Shown: positions 7,036-14,891 of the stretch, one piece after another
How the letters are laid out: each line of letters begins with the position of its first letter
Numbering within the stretch: the stretch's first letter is position 1
Made by a program: the position numbers and the translations under genes
Assembly: GCA_030595925.1 (NCBI GenBank)
Contig: JAUVLC010000030.1
Coordinates: forward strand, 1-24,234
Length of the DNA: 24,234 nt
Direction of reading: 5' to 3'
Origin: Clostridia bacterium
Lineage (GTDB): Bacteria; CBDUZB01; JAGLHV01
The notes under the pieces: generated by a model
Database searches by the model: none
What the model was told of the DNA's origin: nothing
The model's input: the letters and a program-made list of their open reading frames with translations, nothing else

Positions 7036-8736
7036 ATGAAAAGAAAGCATTTGAAATTTTGGGAAGCAGGGTTGATTTTTACAGGGATTATGTTTTTGTT
7101 TTCGGTAAAAGCAATAGCTGTAGGAACATTGATTTCTATTTCTTCAGCTACTTATGACGGGGGTAATCATGAATATGCCCATGGAGTAGCTGTAGATAGT
7201 GAAGGGAATATTATTGTTACCGGACATTACTATAATGGAACAAATAATGATTATATGACTGTAAAGTATGATCCAAATTTTATTTTTCTTTCTTCGGCAG
7301 GCTATGACGGAGGAAGTCATGATCAGGCTTGCGCTGTTGCAATAGGTAGTAATGGTAGTATTTTTGTTACCGGATATAGTTCTAATACGGGGACGGGTTA
7401 TGATTATTTTACCATTAAATATGATCAAGACCTGATAGTTGTTTCTTCCGTTACTTATCCTGGGCCTAACAATGATATGGCCCGGGGAGTGACTATAGAT
7501 AACCAGGGAAATGTTATTATTACCGGAAGTAGCGGGGTTATAATGTCCTACGACTATTTTACCGTAAGATATGATTCTGATTTAGTTCTAATTGATTCTG
7601 TTACTTATGACGGAGGTAATAATGAGGGTGCCCAGGGAGTGGCTGTAGACAACCAGGGAAATATTATTGTTACAGGGACTGGCGGGGCCATAATGTCCTC
7701 TGACTATTTTACTATAAAATATGATCCTCATTTAGTTGTTCTTTCTTCCGTTGTTTATGACAGCGGTGGTAGTGATAATGCTTATGCTGTAGATGTAAAC
7801 ACAGCAGGAGATATTATTATTACCGGACGAAGTAATGACAATTATTTTACTATAAAATATAATTCTGATCTGGTTGTTCTTTCTTCGGCAACTTATGATG
7901 GAGCGAATACTGCTGTTCCTTACGGGATGGTAGTAGATAACAAGGACAATATTATTGTCACCGGAATTAAAAATTATTGTGCGGGTGATGACTATTTTAC
8001 TATAAAGTATAACCCTTATTTGGTTATTCTTTCTTCGGCAATTTATAGCAGAAGCAATAATGGTGGTGCCCGAGGGGTAGCGGTAGACAGTGACGATAAT
8101 ATTTTTGTTATCGGAAGTTTCTTTGGGTCAACTAATGATTGCTTTACCATAAAGTATAATGGTTCGCCACAAATTTCTTCGCTTTCTCCTGCATATAGTA
8201 AGAGAGGGAAAACCCTTGATGTCACTATAAACGGTTTAAATTTCTATCCCGGAGTAGGGATAACTTTTGTTGGTGACGGAATAACGGTAAATTCAGCAGT
8301 TTTTGTTAATTCAACCCAATTGCAGGCAAATATCACTATTATTGAAGATGCCTCCCTGGGGATGAGAAATGTAACCGCAACCAATATAGATGAGGTAAAC
8401 GGAACTATCCTGGCAGGATTTGAGGTCAAAGCATTAGAGGTTATAGATGTGGGAGTAAAAATACAAGGGGGAGAAAAAGGATATGTAAATCCGGCTAAGG
8501 AAGAAGAAGCAGTGATTCATTTTAGGGCAAATGGTGCCGGAGAGATTAAGATAAAGATATATACATTAAAGGGACAATTAGTTTGCGAAAAGAGCAAGGA
8601 AACCGATGGAGAAGAAGATTCGATTGTCTGGGATTGTAAAAACAGTGACGGGACTATTGTTTCCTCAGGGATTTATATACTTCGTATAAATGCTCCCGGA
8701 ATAAACACGACGAAAAGGATAGCAGTTTTAAAATAG
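7036..8736 (+). CDS. Secreted SBBP-repeat protein with IPT and FlgD/T9SS-like C-terminal domain (paralog 2)
   Basis: Paralog of the preceding gene with the same architecture: a signal peptide beginning MKRKHLKFWEAGLIFTGIMF, seven SBBP-like repeats (SSATYDGG...GVAVDSEGNIIVTGH...MTVKYDPN), an IPT domain from ISSLSPAY, and a FlgD-Ig/type IX sorting-like end (IKIYTLKGQLVCEKSK...SGIYILRI). ATG 7036 is chosen over the in-frame ATG 6991 because GAGGAGG lies directly upstream and the signal peptide then aligns with paralog 1; this gives 566 aa. Repeats here are more diverged from each other than in paralog 1, while the IPT and C-terminal domains of the two genes remain very similar. Function unknown; likely surface-exposed or secreted. 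Confidence 0.85.
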   Translation: MKRKHLKFWEAGLIFTGIMFLFSVKAIAVGTLISISSATYDGGNHEYAHGVAVDSEGNIIVTGHYYNGTNNDYMTVKYDPNFIFLSSAGYDGGSHDQACAVAIGSNGSIFVTGYSSNTGTGYDYFTIKYDQDLIVVSSVTYPGPNNDMARGVTIDNQGNVIITGSSGVIMSYDYFTVRYDSDLVLIDSVTYDGGNNEGAQGVAVDNQGNIIVTGTGGAIMSSDYFTIKYDPHLVVLSSVVYDSGGSDNAYAVDVNTAGDIIITGRSNDNYFTIKYNSDLVVLSSATYDGANTAVPYGMVVDNKDNIIVTGIKNYCAGDDYFTIKYNPYLVILSSAIYSRSNNGGARGVAVDSDDNIFVIGSFFGSTNDCFTIKYNGSPQISSLSPAYSKRGKTLDVTINGLNFYPGVGITFVGDGITVNSAVFVNSTQLQANITIIEDASLGMRNVTATNIDEVNGTILAGFEVKALEVIDVGVKIQGGEKGYVNPAKEEEAVIHFRANGAGEIKIKIYTLKGQLVCEKSKETDGEEDSIVWDCKNSDGTIVSSGIYILRINAPGINTTKRIAVLK

Positions 8737-8743
8737 TTAAAAA

Positions 8744-8848
8744 AAAAGGCACAAAGGCATCAAGGCACAGAGGCATAAAGGTAAAGACAAAAAACAAATT
8801 TTCACTGTCCCCTCACCTTAATCCTCTCCCATCAAGGGAGAGGAAAAA
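8744..8848. repeat. Intergenic dispersed repeats: GGCACAAAGGCAT tandem and CCTCTCCC hairpin
   Basis: An imperfect short tandem (AAGGCACAAAGGCATC / AAGGCACAGAGGCATA) is followed by AGACAAAAAACAA and a hairpin-forming CCTCTCCCATCAAGGGAGAGG. The second part recurs at 13731-13821 in the second TIR element, and the GGCACAAAG part recurs near 17960. No gene is seen in 8737-8977. Confidence 0.65.
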
Positions 8849-8977
8849 GAAAAGGCAAGGTAAAAGATTCCGAATGGCGAATAGCAAAAAATAGTCCACA
8901 ATTATTACAGATATAAATGAATTATCCAGGCTTCACCGAGGCGAGACTGAACATTTTTGAACACAGGAGGAAAGAAA

Positions 8978-9913
8978 ATGAAAAGAATATTAAGAATTTT
9001 TGTAGTTGCCCAATTTATTGGGCTGATTTGTTTAAACAGTCAGGTAACAGTTTTAGCTAAAGGTGCCGGTTCATCAGCAGGGATTACTTTGCTGCAGCCG
9101 ATTTCAGCCAAGGCATCCGGAATGGGGGAGGCATATTCTTCTTTGTCAGGGGAACTTTCCTGTCTGCATTACAATCCGGCAGGCCTTTCTTCCTTAGAAG
9201 AGCAGGCAGTATCTTTTATGTATCAACGGGGATTAGCCGATGATAATTTTACCACTCTTCTTTATGGCAAAAAATGTCCATTTGCTGTTTTGGGGGCAAG
9301 TATAGTTTATTATGATACCGGAAAGATTGAAATGTATAATACAGAGGGTGATTTAATCAGTAAAGTAGGGCAAAAGGATGTGGTTCTTAGTATCGGGGGA
9401 GCAAAAGTAATAAAAGGGTTTCCGGTAGGATTAAATCTTAAATTTATTTCCTCGGAAATATTCGGAGAAAGTGCTACTGCTTTTGCAATAGATTTAGGAG
9501 GGCAGTATAAAAGAAAATTAGCCGATGGGCAATTACAGACCGGTGTATCCCTGCAAAATTTAGGCACGAAGCTGACTTATATAGACGAAGGGGACTCATT
9601 ACCTTTAACTATTCGTTCCGGGGTATCGTATATGAAAGAATTTAGTCGTAATGCGGTTTTGGTCTCCTGTGATACTCCTTATTATGTAAACGAGGAAGAG
9701 ATGCTCATTCTCTTAGGGGTGGAATATACCTATAACAAATTATTTTCCCTGCGGGGAGGATATCGTTTAAACACAGATGATGCAGACAAAGAAGATGAAC
9801 CGATAAATATCGGTATGGGGATAACCTTGAAAAATTATGCCCTTGATTATGCTGTTGGTATCACTGAAGACCTTTCTATCCCTCACCGGGTTTCTGTTCA
9901 GTTAAAGTTTTAA
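8978..9913 (+). CDS. PorV/UPF0164-family outer-membrane beta-barrel protein (intact copy)
   Basis: A 311-aa exported protein: signal peptide MKRILRIFVVAQFIGLICLN ending near AKG, then the family N-terminal pattern AGSSAGITLLQPISAKASGMGEAYSS with LHYNPAGLS, alternating beta strands, and a terminal aromatic residue (VQLKF) typical of outer-membrane barrels. ATG 8978 is preferred over the upstream in-frame ATG 8957 because AGGAGG lies 7 nt before it. PorV-type proteins bind type IX cargo at the cell surface in Bacteroidota. Its position directly after two genes with FlgD/T9SS-like C-termini suggests a related export or anchoring role, but true T9SS use here is inference. A paralog of identical corrected length lies at 16233. 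Confidence 0.85.
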   Translation: MKRILRIFVVAQFIGLICLNSQVTVLAKGAGSSAGITLLQPISAKASGMGEAYSSLSGELSCLHYNPAGLSSLEEQAVSFMYQRGLADDNFTTLLYGKKCPFAVLGASIVYYDTGKIEMYNTEGDLISKVGQKDVVLSIGGAKVIKGFPVGLNLKFISSEIFGESATAFAIDLGGQYKRKLADGQLQTGVSLQNLGTKLTYIDEGDSLPLTIRSGVSYMKEFSRNAVLVSCDTPYYVNEEEMLILLGVEYTYNKLFSLRGGYRLNTDDADKEDEPINIGMGITLKNYALDYAVGITEDLSIPHRVSVQLKF

Positions 9914-10051
9914 AATTAAGTTAAAAAATTTATTAGTTAAAAAAAAAGTTGCCGGAATAAAATTAAAAAAAAGGTTTTTTTAACGTACAATTATTCTAGC
10001 CAAGTAACTTTTCCGCAGTATTTACTTCCCCCTTTTTTAGCTCACTATTTA

Positions 10052-10098
10052 TTTTTAATATTAGTGTATTTTTTGCTTGACAACACTATATATGGTAT
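10052..10098 (+). promoter_or_regulatory. Tandem NrdR boxes upstream of nrdR
   Basis: ACACTATATATGGTAT (10083-10098) matches 13 of 16 positions of the NrdR box ACACTATATATAGTGT. A second, weaker site at 10052-10067 keeps the right half TTAGTGT. The two start 31 bp apart, three helical turns, the usual spacing of paired NrdR boxes. The strong box lies in the spacer of the nrdR promoter, so NrdR probably represses its own gene, and the redoxin and nrdD as well if co-transcribed. Confidence 0.65.
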
Positions 10099-10106
10099 GA
10101 TAAGAT
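10077..10106 (+). promoter_or_regulatory. Predicted sigma70 promoter of nrdR
   Basis: Consensus TTGACA (10077-10082), an 18-bp spacer and TAAGAT (10101-10106) with an extended -10 TGA in front, about 30 bp before the nrdR ATG. Confidence 0.6.
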
Positions 10107-10136
10107 GATGCTAATTCATTATATAGGGGTAAACGA

Positions 10137-10607
10137 ATGCGTTGTCCTTTTTGTAAGAAGGATAATGATAAGGTAATTGATTCCCGTCCTTTAGAAGAAG
10201 CATCTACTATACGGCGTCGCCGGGAATGTTTGGATTGCGGTAAAAGATTCACTACTTATGAAAAACTGGAAGAAATTCCTTTGATCATTATAAAGAGTGA
10301 TAACCGCCGGGAATCTTTTAATCGCAATAAATTAAGAGAAGGTATCATTCGTGCTTGTGAGAAGAGGTCAATAGGTATTGAAGTCATTGAAAATGTGGTA
10401 AATGAAATTGAATATGAGCTGCGTGATTATGTGATGGAAGTAAAGAGTAAAGTTATTGGAGAGAAAGTTCTAAAAAAATTGAAAAAACTAGATGAGGTTG
10501 CATATGTGCGATTTGCTTCGGTATATCGTAAATTTAAAAGTGCTAATGCTTTTATTCACGAGTTAGAGGTTTTAAAAGGTTTACAGAAAAAAACAAAAAA
10601 AGGTTAA
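10137..10607 (+). CDS. nrdR: Transcriptional repressor NrdR
   Basis: Nucleotide-sensing repressor of ribonucleotide reductase genes. The 156 aa contain an N-terminal zinc ribbon (MRCPFCKKD ... CLDCGKRFTTYE, four cysteines within residues 3-37) for DNA binding, and an ATP-cone from about residue 49 (IIIKSDNRRESFNRNKLREGI) that binds ATP/dATP. Length and order are canonical. AGGGG precedes ATG 10137. It is followed by a redoxin gene and class III RNR, its expected target, and its own promoter carries NrdR boxes. Confidence 0.96.
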   Translation: MRCPFCKKDNDKVIDSRPLEEASTIRRRRECLDCGKRFTTYEKLEEIPLIIIKSDNRRESFNRNKLREGIIRACEKRSIGIEVIENVVNEIEYELRDYVMEVKSKVIGEKVLKKLKKLDEVAYVRFASVYRKFKSANAFIHELEVLKGLQKKTKKG

Positions 10608-10650
10608 AAAATAAAGAATAAAATATTATGAAAAAGGAGGCAATGAAACA

Positions 10651-10956
10651 ATGAGGATTAAAATTTTTGGAAAAAATGATTGTAGTGCCTGTACTGCAAC
10701 TAAACAGAAGTTTGAATTTTTTTTAAAAAAGTGGAATCTGGAAAACTCAGCGGAAATTGTTTTTTATGATTTAGATACGGTGGATGGATTAGTAGAAGGT
10801 TCGTTATTAAATGCAATGGAAGTTCCTACTACAGTTTTAGAAAAAGAGGGCAAAGAAATAGCTCGATGGGAAAAATCCGTTCCCGTATCTTCGGAATTCA
10901 AAGAACATTTTTTTACTGATGATGTAAATATACATTCGGCAATGGATATTAACTAA
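10651..10956 (+). CDS. Glutaredoxin/NrdH-like CxxC redoxin
   Basis: A 101-aa thioredoxin-fold protein: beta strand MRIKIFGKNDCSACTATKQKF with redox motif CSAC at residues 11-14, and VPTTVLEKEGKEIARW containing the cis-proline (VPT) of thioredoxin-like proteins. AGGAGG precedes the ATG. It lies 43 bp after nrdR and 220 bp before nrdD, so it is a good candidate for the electron donor of the RNR; some class III enzymes use thioredoxin- or glutaredoxin-like donors instead of formate. The C-terminal 20 residues (DDVNIHSAMDIN) are unlike typical NrdH. The specific pairing is inferred from context. The gap 10957-11176 shows no further gene. Confidence 0.75.
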   Translation: MRIKIFGKNDCSACTATKQKFEFFLKKWNLENSAEIVFYDLDTVDGLVEGSLLNAMEVPTTVLEKEGKEIARWEKSVPVSSEFKEHFFTDDVNIHSAMDIN

Positions 10957-11176
10957 GGTTTATTTTTTAAAAACAAAATAATTTTAAAAAGTATTTTTCT
11001 TACTATTTAAACCTGTCATGGAGATGTAAAAACAACTATTTTAACCAACAAAAATAAAATTAATCTAAAAAAAGTGTTTTTGGAAAATCAAGATTGTCTT
11101 TTATTTAATATATTTGAAGATTTTCTAATATTTATCAGTTGTAAAAAATATTTATTAAAGGGAATGGTGAAAGAAA

Positions 11177-13588
11177 ATGAAAAGTAAAACGGTAAGCAAG
11201 AAAAAATGGAATGTTTCTATTGAAAAACGGGATGGCCGGATAGTTTCTTTTAAGCGGAAAAAAATTACAGAGGCTATTTTTAAAGCAGCTAAAAGCGTAG
11301 GAGGACATAATAAAAAAATTGCCTCTATTCTCGGTGAAGATGTGGAGAAATTCCTAAAAAAGAAATATAAAAAAGAAAAAATTCTGGCCATTAATATTAT
11401 TCAGGATGCAATTGAAAAAGTTTTAATTGAACAAGGGCATGCACTTACCGTAAAATCTTTTATTTTATACCGTGACCGTCGGATAAGAATGCGAAAGCAG
11501 TTAAAAGTAAGAAAAGAAGTGAAAGGAAAGGCTGATGTTACCGATATGACCCTTTTAGTAAGCACCCCGGTTAAAGGGCAGGTTTTTCCCTGGTCAAGGC
11601 AAAAGATAGTTGATGCTTTAATTAAAGAAGCAACTCTTAAAGAAAAATTAGCCCGAAAAATAGCTCTGGAAGTAGAAAGAAAAATTTTTGCTTCGGAAAT
11701 AAAGCAGGTAACTACAGGATTTATTCGAGAATTAGTCGATAATGAATTATTGATTTTAGGTTATAATAAAAAGCTGAAAAAACAGATGCGTTTGGGTATG
11801 CCTCTTTACGATATAGAACAATTGATTTTTTCTAAAAGCCTGGAAAACAGTAATGTAGCCGCTCATAATCCCGAAGCAATTAATATGTCCATTGCTGAAA
11901 CGGTCCTGAAACAATATGCTCTGGATAATATTTTTTCCGAGGATATAGCTTTAGCTCATTTAACCGGCAAGGTACATCTTCACGACCTGGGATATCCTAC
12001 CCGGGTTTATTGTAGTTCTCATTCCCTGGAATACATTAAAAAATACGGTTTAGACCTAGTCAATCTGGAAATCGTTTCTTCCCCGGCCAAACATGCACGG
12101 ACATTGACAGGACATCTTAATACCTTTCTTGCCTCTATGCAGGCATATTATGCAGGAGCTTTAGGGGTAGCTTATCTTAATATTTTTTATGCTCCTTATC
12201 TGGTAGGAATGAGTTTCGAAGAAATGAAACAGGAGGCGCAATATTTAATTTTTTCGGGTTCACAAAATGCTTTTTCCCGTGGAGGACAAACCCTTTTTCT
12301 TGACTTCAATATCCATATGGATATTCCTTCTTATTTAAAAGATGTCCCTGCTATTGGTCCCAAAGGAGAATATACCGGTAAAACATATGCTGATTATGAA
12401 AAAGAATCTCAGGAATTTGCCCGGGCATTAATGGATGTTTGGCGGGAAGGAGATGCTTATGGCCATATCTTTGCTTTTCCTAAGATGGACTTACATATTT
12501 CTGCGGAAAGTTTTACAGATCCCAAACAACGGGAATTATTGGAATATGCCTGTGTAATTGCCAGTGAAAACGGGGTGCCTTATTTTGTTTTCGACCGGGA
12601 TGAAGTTACTCTTTCTGCCTGTTGCAGGTTACGAACCCAAATAAGAGATGACTATATGATTAAACATCCTGAATCAATGCGTTTTTGTGGATTTCAAAAT
12701 GTCACGATAAATCTTCCGCAAGCGGCTTATCGGGCAGGTCAGGGAAATAAAGAGAAACTATTCTCTGAAATTGAAACAGCAATGGATATTGCTATGAAAG
12801 CTCATTTGCAAAAAAAAGGGTTTATTAAGGAATTAATGGCCAGCAAAAATTCGCCTCTATGGCAAATCGGAAAAATTGCTGCGGATGGCGGACCCTATGT
12901 TGATTTAGAAAAAGCTACTTATATTATCGGTATCATTGGGTTAAATGAATGTTTGCAATATTTAACCGGTAAGCAGTTGCATGAAGATGAAGAAATTTAT
13001 AAATTAGGTTTACAAATAATTTCTTTTATGTTTTTAAAGACAAAAAAATATGAAAAGAAATATAATCTAAGGGTTGCTTTGGAAGAAAGTCCTGCTGAGT
13101 CTGCTGCACGACGATTGGCTAAAGTGGATATGAGAGAATTTCCCCAGAGTAAAAATGTAATTAAAGGAAGTATTCAAGGTGAAGAAGCATATTATACTAA
13201 TTCTATTCATTTCGGTGCTGCTTCATCAACGGGTTTAATCGACCGAATTATTGGACAGAGTAAGTTCCATACTTTAATTGAAAGTGGTGCTATAACCCAT
13301 GCCTTTATTGGGGAACAAAAACCTCCTTCTGTTTCCATAATGAATTTAGTGGAAAAAACATGGAAAAACAGTAAAACCGCTCAACTTACTATTTCTCCGG
13401 AGTTTACTATTTGCGAGCAATGTCATCGAATGACCAGGGGATTGGTGGATTCCTGCAAGTTTTGTGATTCTGAGAATGTATACGGTGTATCCAGAGTAGT
13501 TGGTTATTTTAGCCGGATCAAGAATTGGAATAAATCCAAAAAAGGTGAATTAAAAGATAGACAGAAAGGCAATTACAGCGTTGCGTAA
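11177..13588 (+). CDS. nrdD: Anaerobic (class III) ribonucleoside-triphosphate reductase NrdD
   Basis: Glycyl-radical enzyme reducing ribonucleotides to deoxyribonucleotides without oxygen. The 803 aa contain a tandem pair of ATP-cone domains (about residues 12-95, from VSIEKRDGRIVSF, and about 125-215, from LLVSTPVKGQVFPWSR), then the 10-stranded barrel. A CC pair lies at 482-483 (LSACCRLR), a zinc site CEQC...CKFC near the C-terminus, and the glycyl-radical motif SRVVGYF with the radical glycine at about 776 (RVxGY as in E. coli RVCGY). It is longer than the E. coli enzyme, mainly through the second ATP-cone. No activase gene (nrdG) is visible in the window. Clustering with nrdR and a redoxin fits a donor-dependent subtype; the CC pair near the active site is consistent with that but not proof. 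Confidence 0.95.
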   Translation: MKSKTVSKKKWNVSIEKRDGRIVSFKRKKITEAIFKAAKSVGGHNKKIASILGEDVEKFLKKKYKKEKILAINIIQDAIEKVLIEQGHALTVKSFILYRDRRIRMRKQLKVRKEVKGKADVTDMTLLVSTPVKGQVFPWSRQKIVDALIKEATLKEKLARKIALEVERKIFASEIKQVTTGFIRELVDNELLILGYNKKLKKQMRLGMPLYDIEQLIFSKSLENSNVAAHNPEAINMSIAETVLKQYALDNIFSEDIALAHLTGKVHLHDLGYPTRVYCSSHSLEYIKKYGLDLVNLEIVSSPAKHARTLTGHLNTFLASMQAYYAGALGVAYLNIFYAPYLVGMSFEEMKQEAQYLIFSGSQNAFSRGGQTLFLDFNIHMDIPSYLKDVPAIGPKGEYTGKTYADYEKESQEFARALMDVWREGDAYGHIFAFPKMDLHISAESFTDPKQRELLEYACVIASENGVPYFVFDRDEVTLSACCRLRTQIRDDYMIKHPESMRFCGFQNVTINLPQAAYRAGQGNKEKLFSEIETAMDIAMKAHLQKKGFIKELMASKNSPLWQIGKIAADGGPYVDLEKATYIIGIIGLNECLQYLTGKQLHEDEEIYKLGLQIISFMFLKTKKYEKKYNLRVALEESPAESAARRLAKVDMREFPQSKNVIKGSIQGEEAYYTNSIHFGAASSTGLIDRIIGQSKFHTLIESGAITHAFIGEQKPPSVSIMNLVEKTWKNSKTAQLTISPEFTICEQCHRMTRGLVDSCKFCDSENVYGVSRVVGYFSRIKNWNKSKKGELKDRQKGNYSVA

Positions 13589-13657
13589 AATTAGCATAAA
13601 TCTTCAAAAAAGTTTTTTTAGTTAATCATGATTAGTTTTTAATACAAAAAAAACGAG

Positions 13658-14166
13658 GGTAGTGTCAAAAATTAAATGAAAGAATGTGAAAAGTAATTTC
13701 CCCCTTTGAAAAAGGGGGTTGGGGGGATTTAGACAAAAAACAAGCTTTTAGTGTCCCCTCACCTTTCCGCCAAAGGTGGATCCGCCTCGGGCGGAAATCC
13801 TCTCCCTCAAGGGGAGAGGAAATAAAGCAAAGATTGTAGTAGAAGTGGACGGATCGCAACATAAGGAAAGAGATACGGAACAAAAAGATGTACAACGAGA
13901 TATATACTTGAAGAACGAGGGATTATATATATTGCGTTTTAACAATCTACAAGTTTTGCAAGAACTGGGTTCTGTTATGGAAGTGATTGAGCAGGCAGTA
14001 AAAGAAAGAATGTAAAATCCCCCTAGCCCCCTTTTTCAAAGGGGGGAGAAAGCATAGTGCATTCTTTAAAAAAGGGGGAGACGATGAGAATACAAAACTA
14101 GACAAATATTTTCGTTAACAAATTATACAAATTATAAATTAAATGTCAAATACTTTTGACAATACC
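13658..14166. mobile_element. Small TIR element (MITE-like), copy 2, carrying a DUF559 relic
   Basis: Left end GGTAGTGTCAAAA (13658-13670) and right end TTTTGACAATACC (14154-14166) are inverted repeats, flanked by exact 8-bp direct repeats AAAACGAG (13650-13657 and 14167-14174). The first 27 bp resemble copy 1 (shared AATGAAAGAA after the TIR). Inside, an inverted pair of CCCCCTTTGAAAAAGGGGG-type repeats (about 13695-13730 and 14015-14047) flanks a CCTCTCCC hairpin repeat and a truncated DUF559 coding remnant. No transposase is encoded, so movement would need an enzyme supplied elsewhere. It lies between nrdD and dut. Confidence 0.85.
13824..14015 (+). pseudogene. Truncated DUF559 (Vsr/PD-(D/E)xK-like) protein, C-terminal part only
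   Basis: The frame reads KIVVEVDGSQHKERDTEQKD ... LYILRFNNLQVL, matching the C-terminal half of DUF559 proteins, which have a restriction-endonuclease-like fold (EVDG-QH block). The normal N-terminal half is missing. The open frame upstream, from GTG 13776, runs through a CCTCTCCC-type hairpin repeat and is not DUF559-like, so the gene was apparently cut by the repeat. It has no Shine-Dalgarno and sits inside TIR element 2. Probably non-functional. Confidence 0.75.
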
Positions 14167-14189
14167 AAAACGAGAAAAAGGAGAATTAG

Positions 14190-14246
14190 TATGCCTAAAA
14201 AACAAATAATTATCATCCTTGTTGGTCGCCGGACAGCCAAAAGATA
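14190..14246 (+). other. Possible 18-aa ORF or decayed small gene before dut
   Basis: ATG 14190 follows a good Shine-Dalgarno (AAAAAGGAGAA) and encodes MPKKQIIIILVGRRTAKR. A one-base shift near 14220 would extend the product to about 33 aa ending at TAG 14291 with a polar tail (NIPFYEEKTEGYMDG), which would look like a small membrane-anchored peptide. It lies 15 bp after the target duplication of TIR element 2. It could be a gene remnant or a real short leader; not recognisable. Confidence 0.25.
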
Positions 14247-14348
14247 ATATTCCATTCTATGAAGAAAAAACAGAGGGATATATGGATGGTTAGTATAGAA
14301 GAAATAAAAAAATAGAAACATAAAATTTAAGATTTAGGGGTATATAAA

Positions 14349-14786
14349 ATGATTAATGTACAGATTAAACGTTTAAACTCCGATGTTTCTTTGCCGCAAT
14401 ATAAACACCATGGGGATGCCGGGATGGATCTTTGTAATGCCAGTGAAGATATTACGATTGAGCCTTCCGGAAGGACTTTGATTCCTACAGGACTAAAAGT
14501 TGGCATACCTCTTGGTTTTGAATTACAGATTCGCCCCCGCAGCGGTTTATCCCTTAAAAAAGGGCTCACTGTTTTAAATACCCCTGGAACAATAGATGCC
14601 GGTTATCGGGGAGAAATTGGGGTAATCATATTTAACACTAATCCTAATTCTTCTGTAATTATTAAAAAAGGGGAAAGGATTGCCCAGGCTGTATTAAACA
14701 AGGTAGAACAGATTAATTGGCAGGAGTGCGAAGAATTAGACGAAACTTCCCGCAATGAAGGCGGCTTTGGCAGTACAGGCCATTAA
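14349..14786 (+). CDS. dut: dUTP diphosphatase
   Basis: Trimeric dUTPase hydrolysing dUTP to dUMP and pyrophosphate, keeping uracil out of DNA and feeding dTMP synthesis. All five family motifs are visible in 145 aa: HGDAGMDL (1), PRSGLSLKKGL (2), TPGTIDAGYRGEIGV (3, with catalytic Asp and Tyr), GERIAQAVL (4) and the C-terminal RNEGGFGSTG arm (5). AGGGG precedes the ATG. It sits between nrdD and guaB3, consistent with a nucleotide-metabolism neighbourhood. Confidence 0.95.
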   Translation: MINVQIKRLNSDVSLPQYKHHGDAGMDLCNASEDITIEPSGRTLIPTGLKVGIPLGFELQIRPRSGLSLKKGLTVLNTPGTIDAGYRGEIGVIIFNTNPNSSVIIKKGERIAQAVLNKVEQINWQECEELDETSRNEGGFGSTGH

Positions 14787-14830
14787 AATAATGTAGAGAA
14801 AAACGATGGTGATTGAGGAAATCTGCTATC

Positions 14831-14868
14831 CTGCGACTACCAAAAAATAAAACATTTTTGATATTACT
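14831..14868 (+). repeat. Dispersed repeat tail plus TIR-like right end upstream of guaB3
   Basis: CTGCGACTACCAAAAAA (from 14831) leads into AAAACATTTTTGATATTACT (to 14868). The whole 38 bp recurs ahead of purL (21573-21610) with about two mismatches. It ends 23 nt before the guaB3 ATG. The right end resembles the TIR elements, but no matching left end or target duplication is evident. Confidence 0.65.
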
Positions 14869-14891
14869 CATATTTATTTAAGGAGGAAAAT

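Noticed and set aside
13665-13945. - strand ORFs across the repeat and DUF559 region
   Set aside because: They are antisense readings of hairpin repeats (SSPLEGED-type) and of the DUF559 relic, with no protein family.
14190-14246. IIIILVG resembling a P-loop kinase N-terminus (adenylate kinase-like)
   Set aside because: No GxxGxGK follows in any frame and the product stops after 18 residues.
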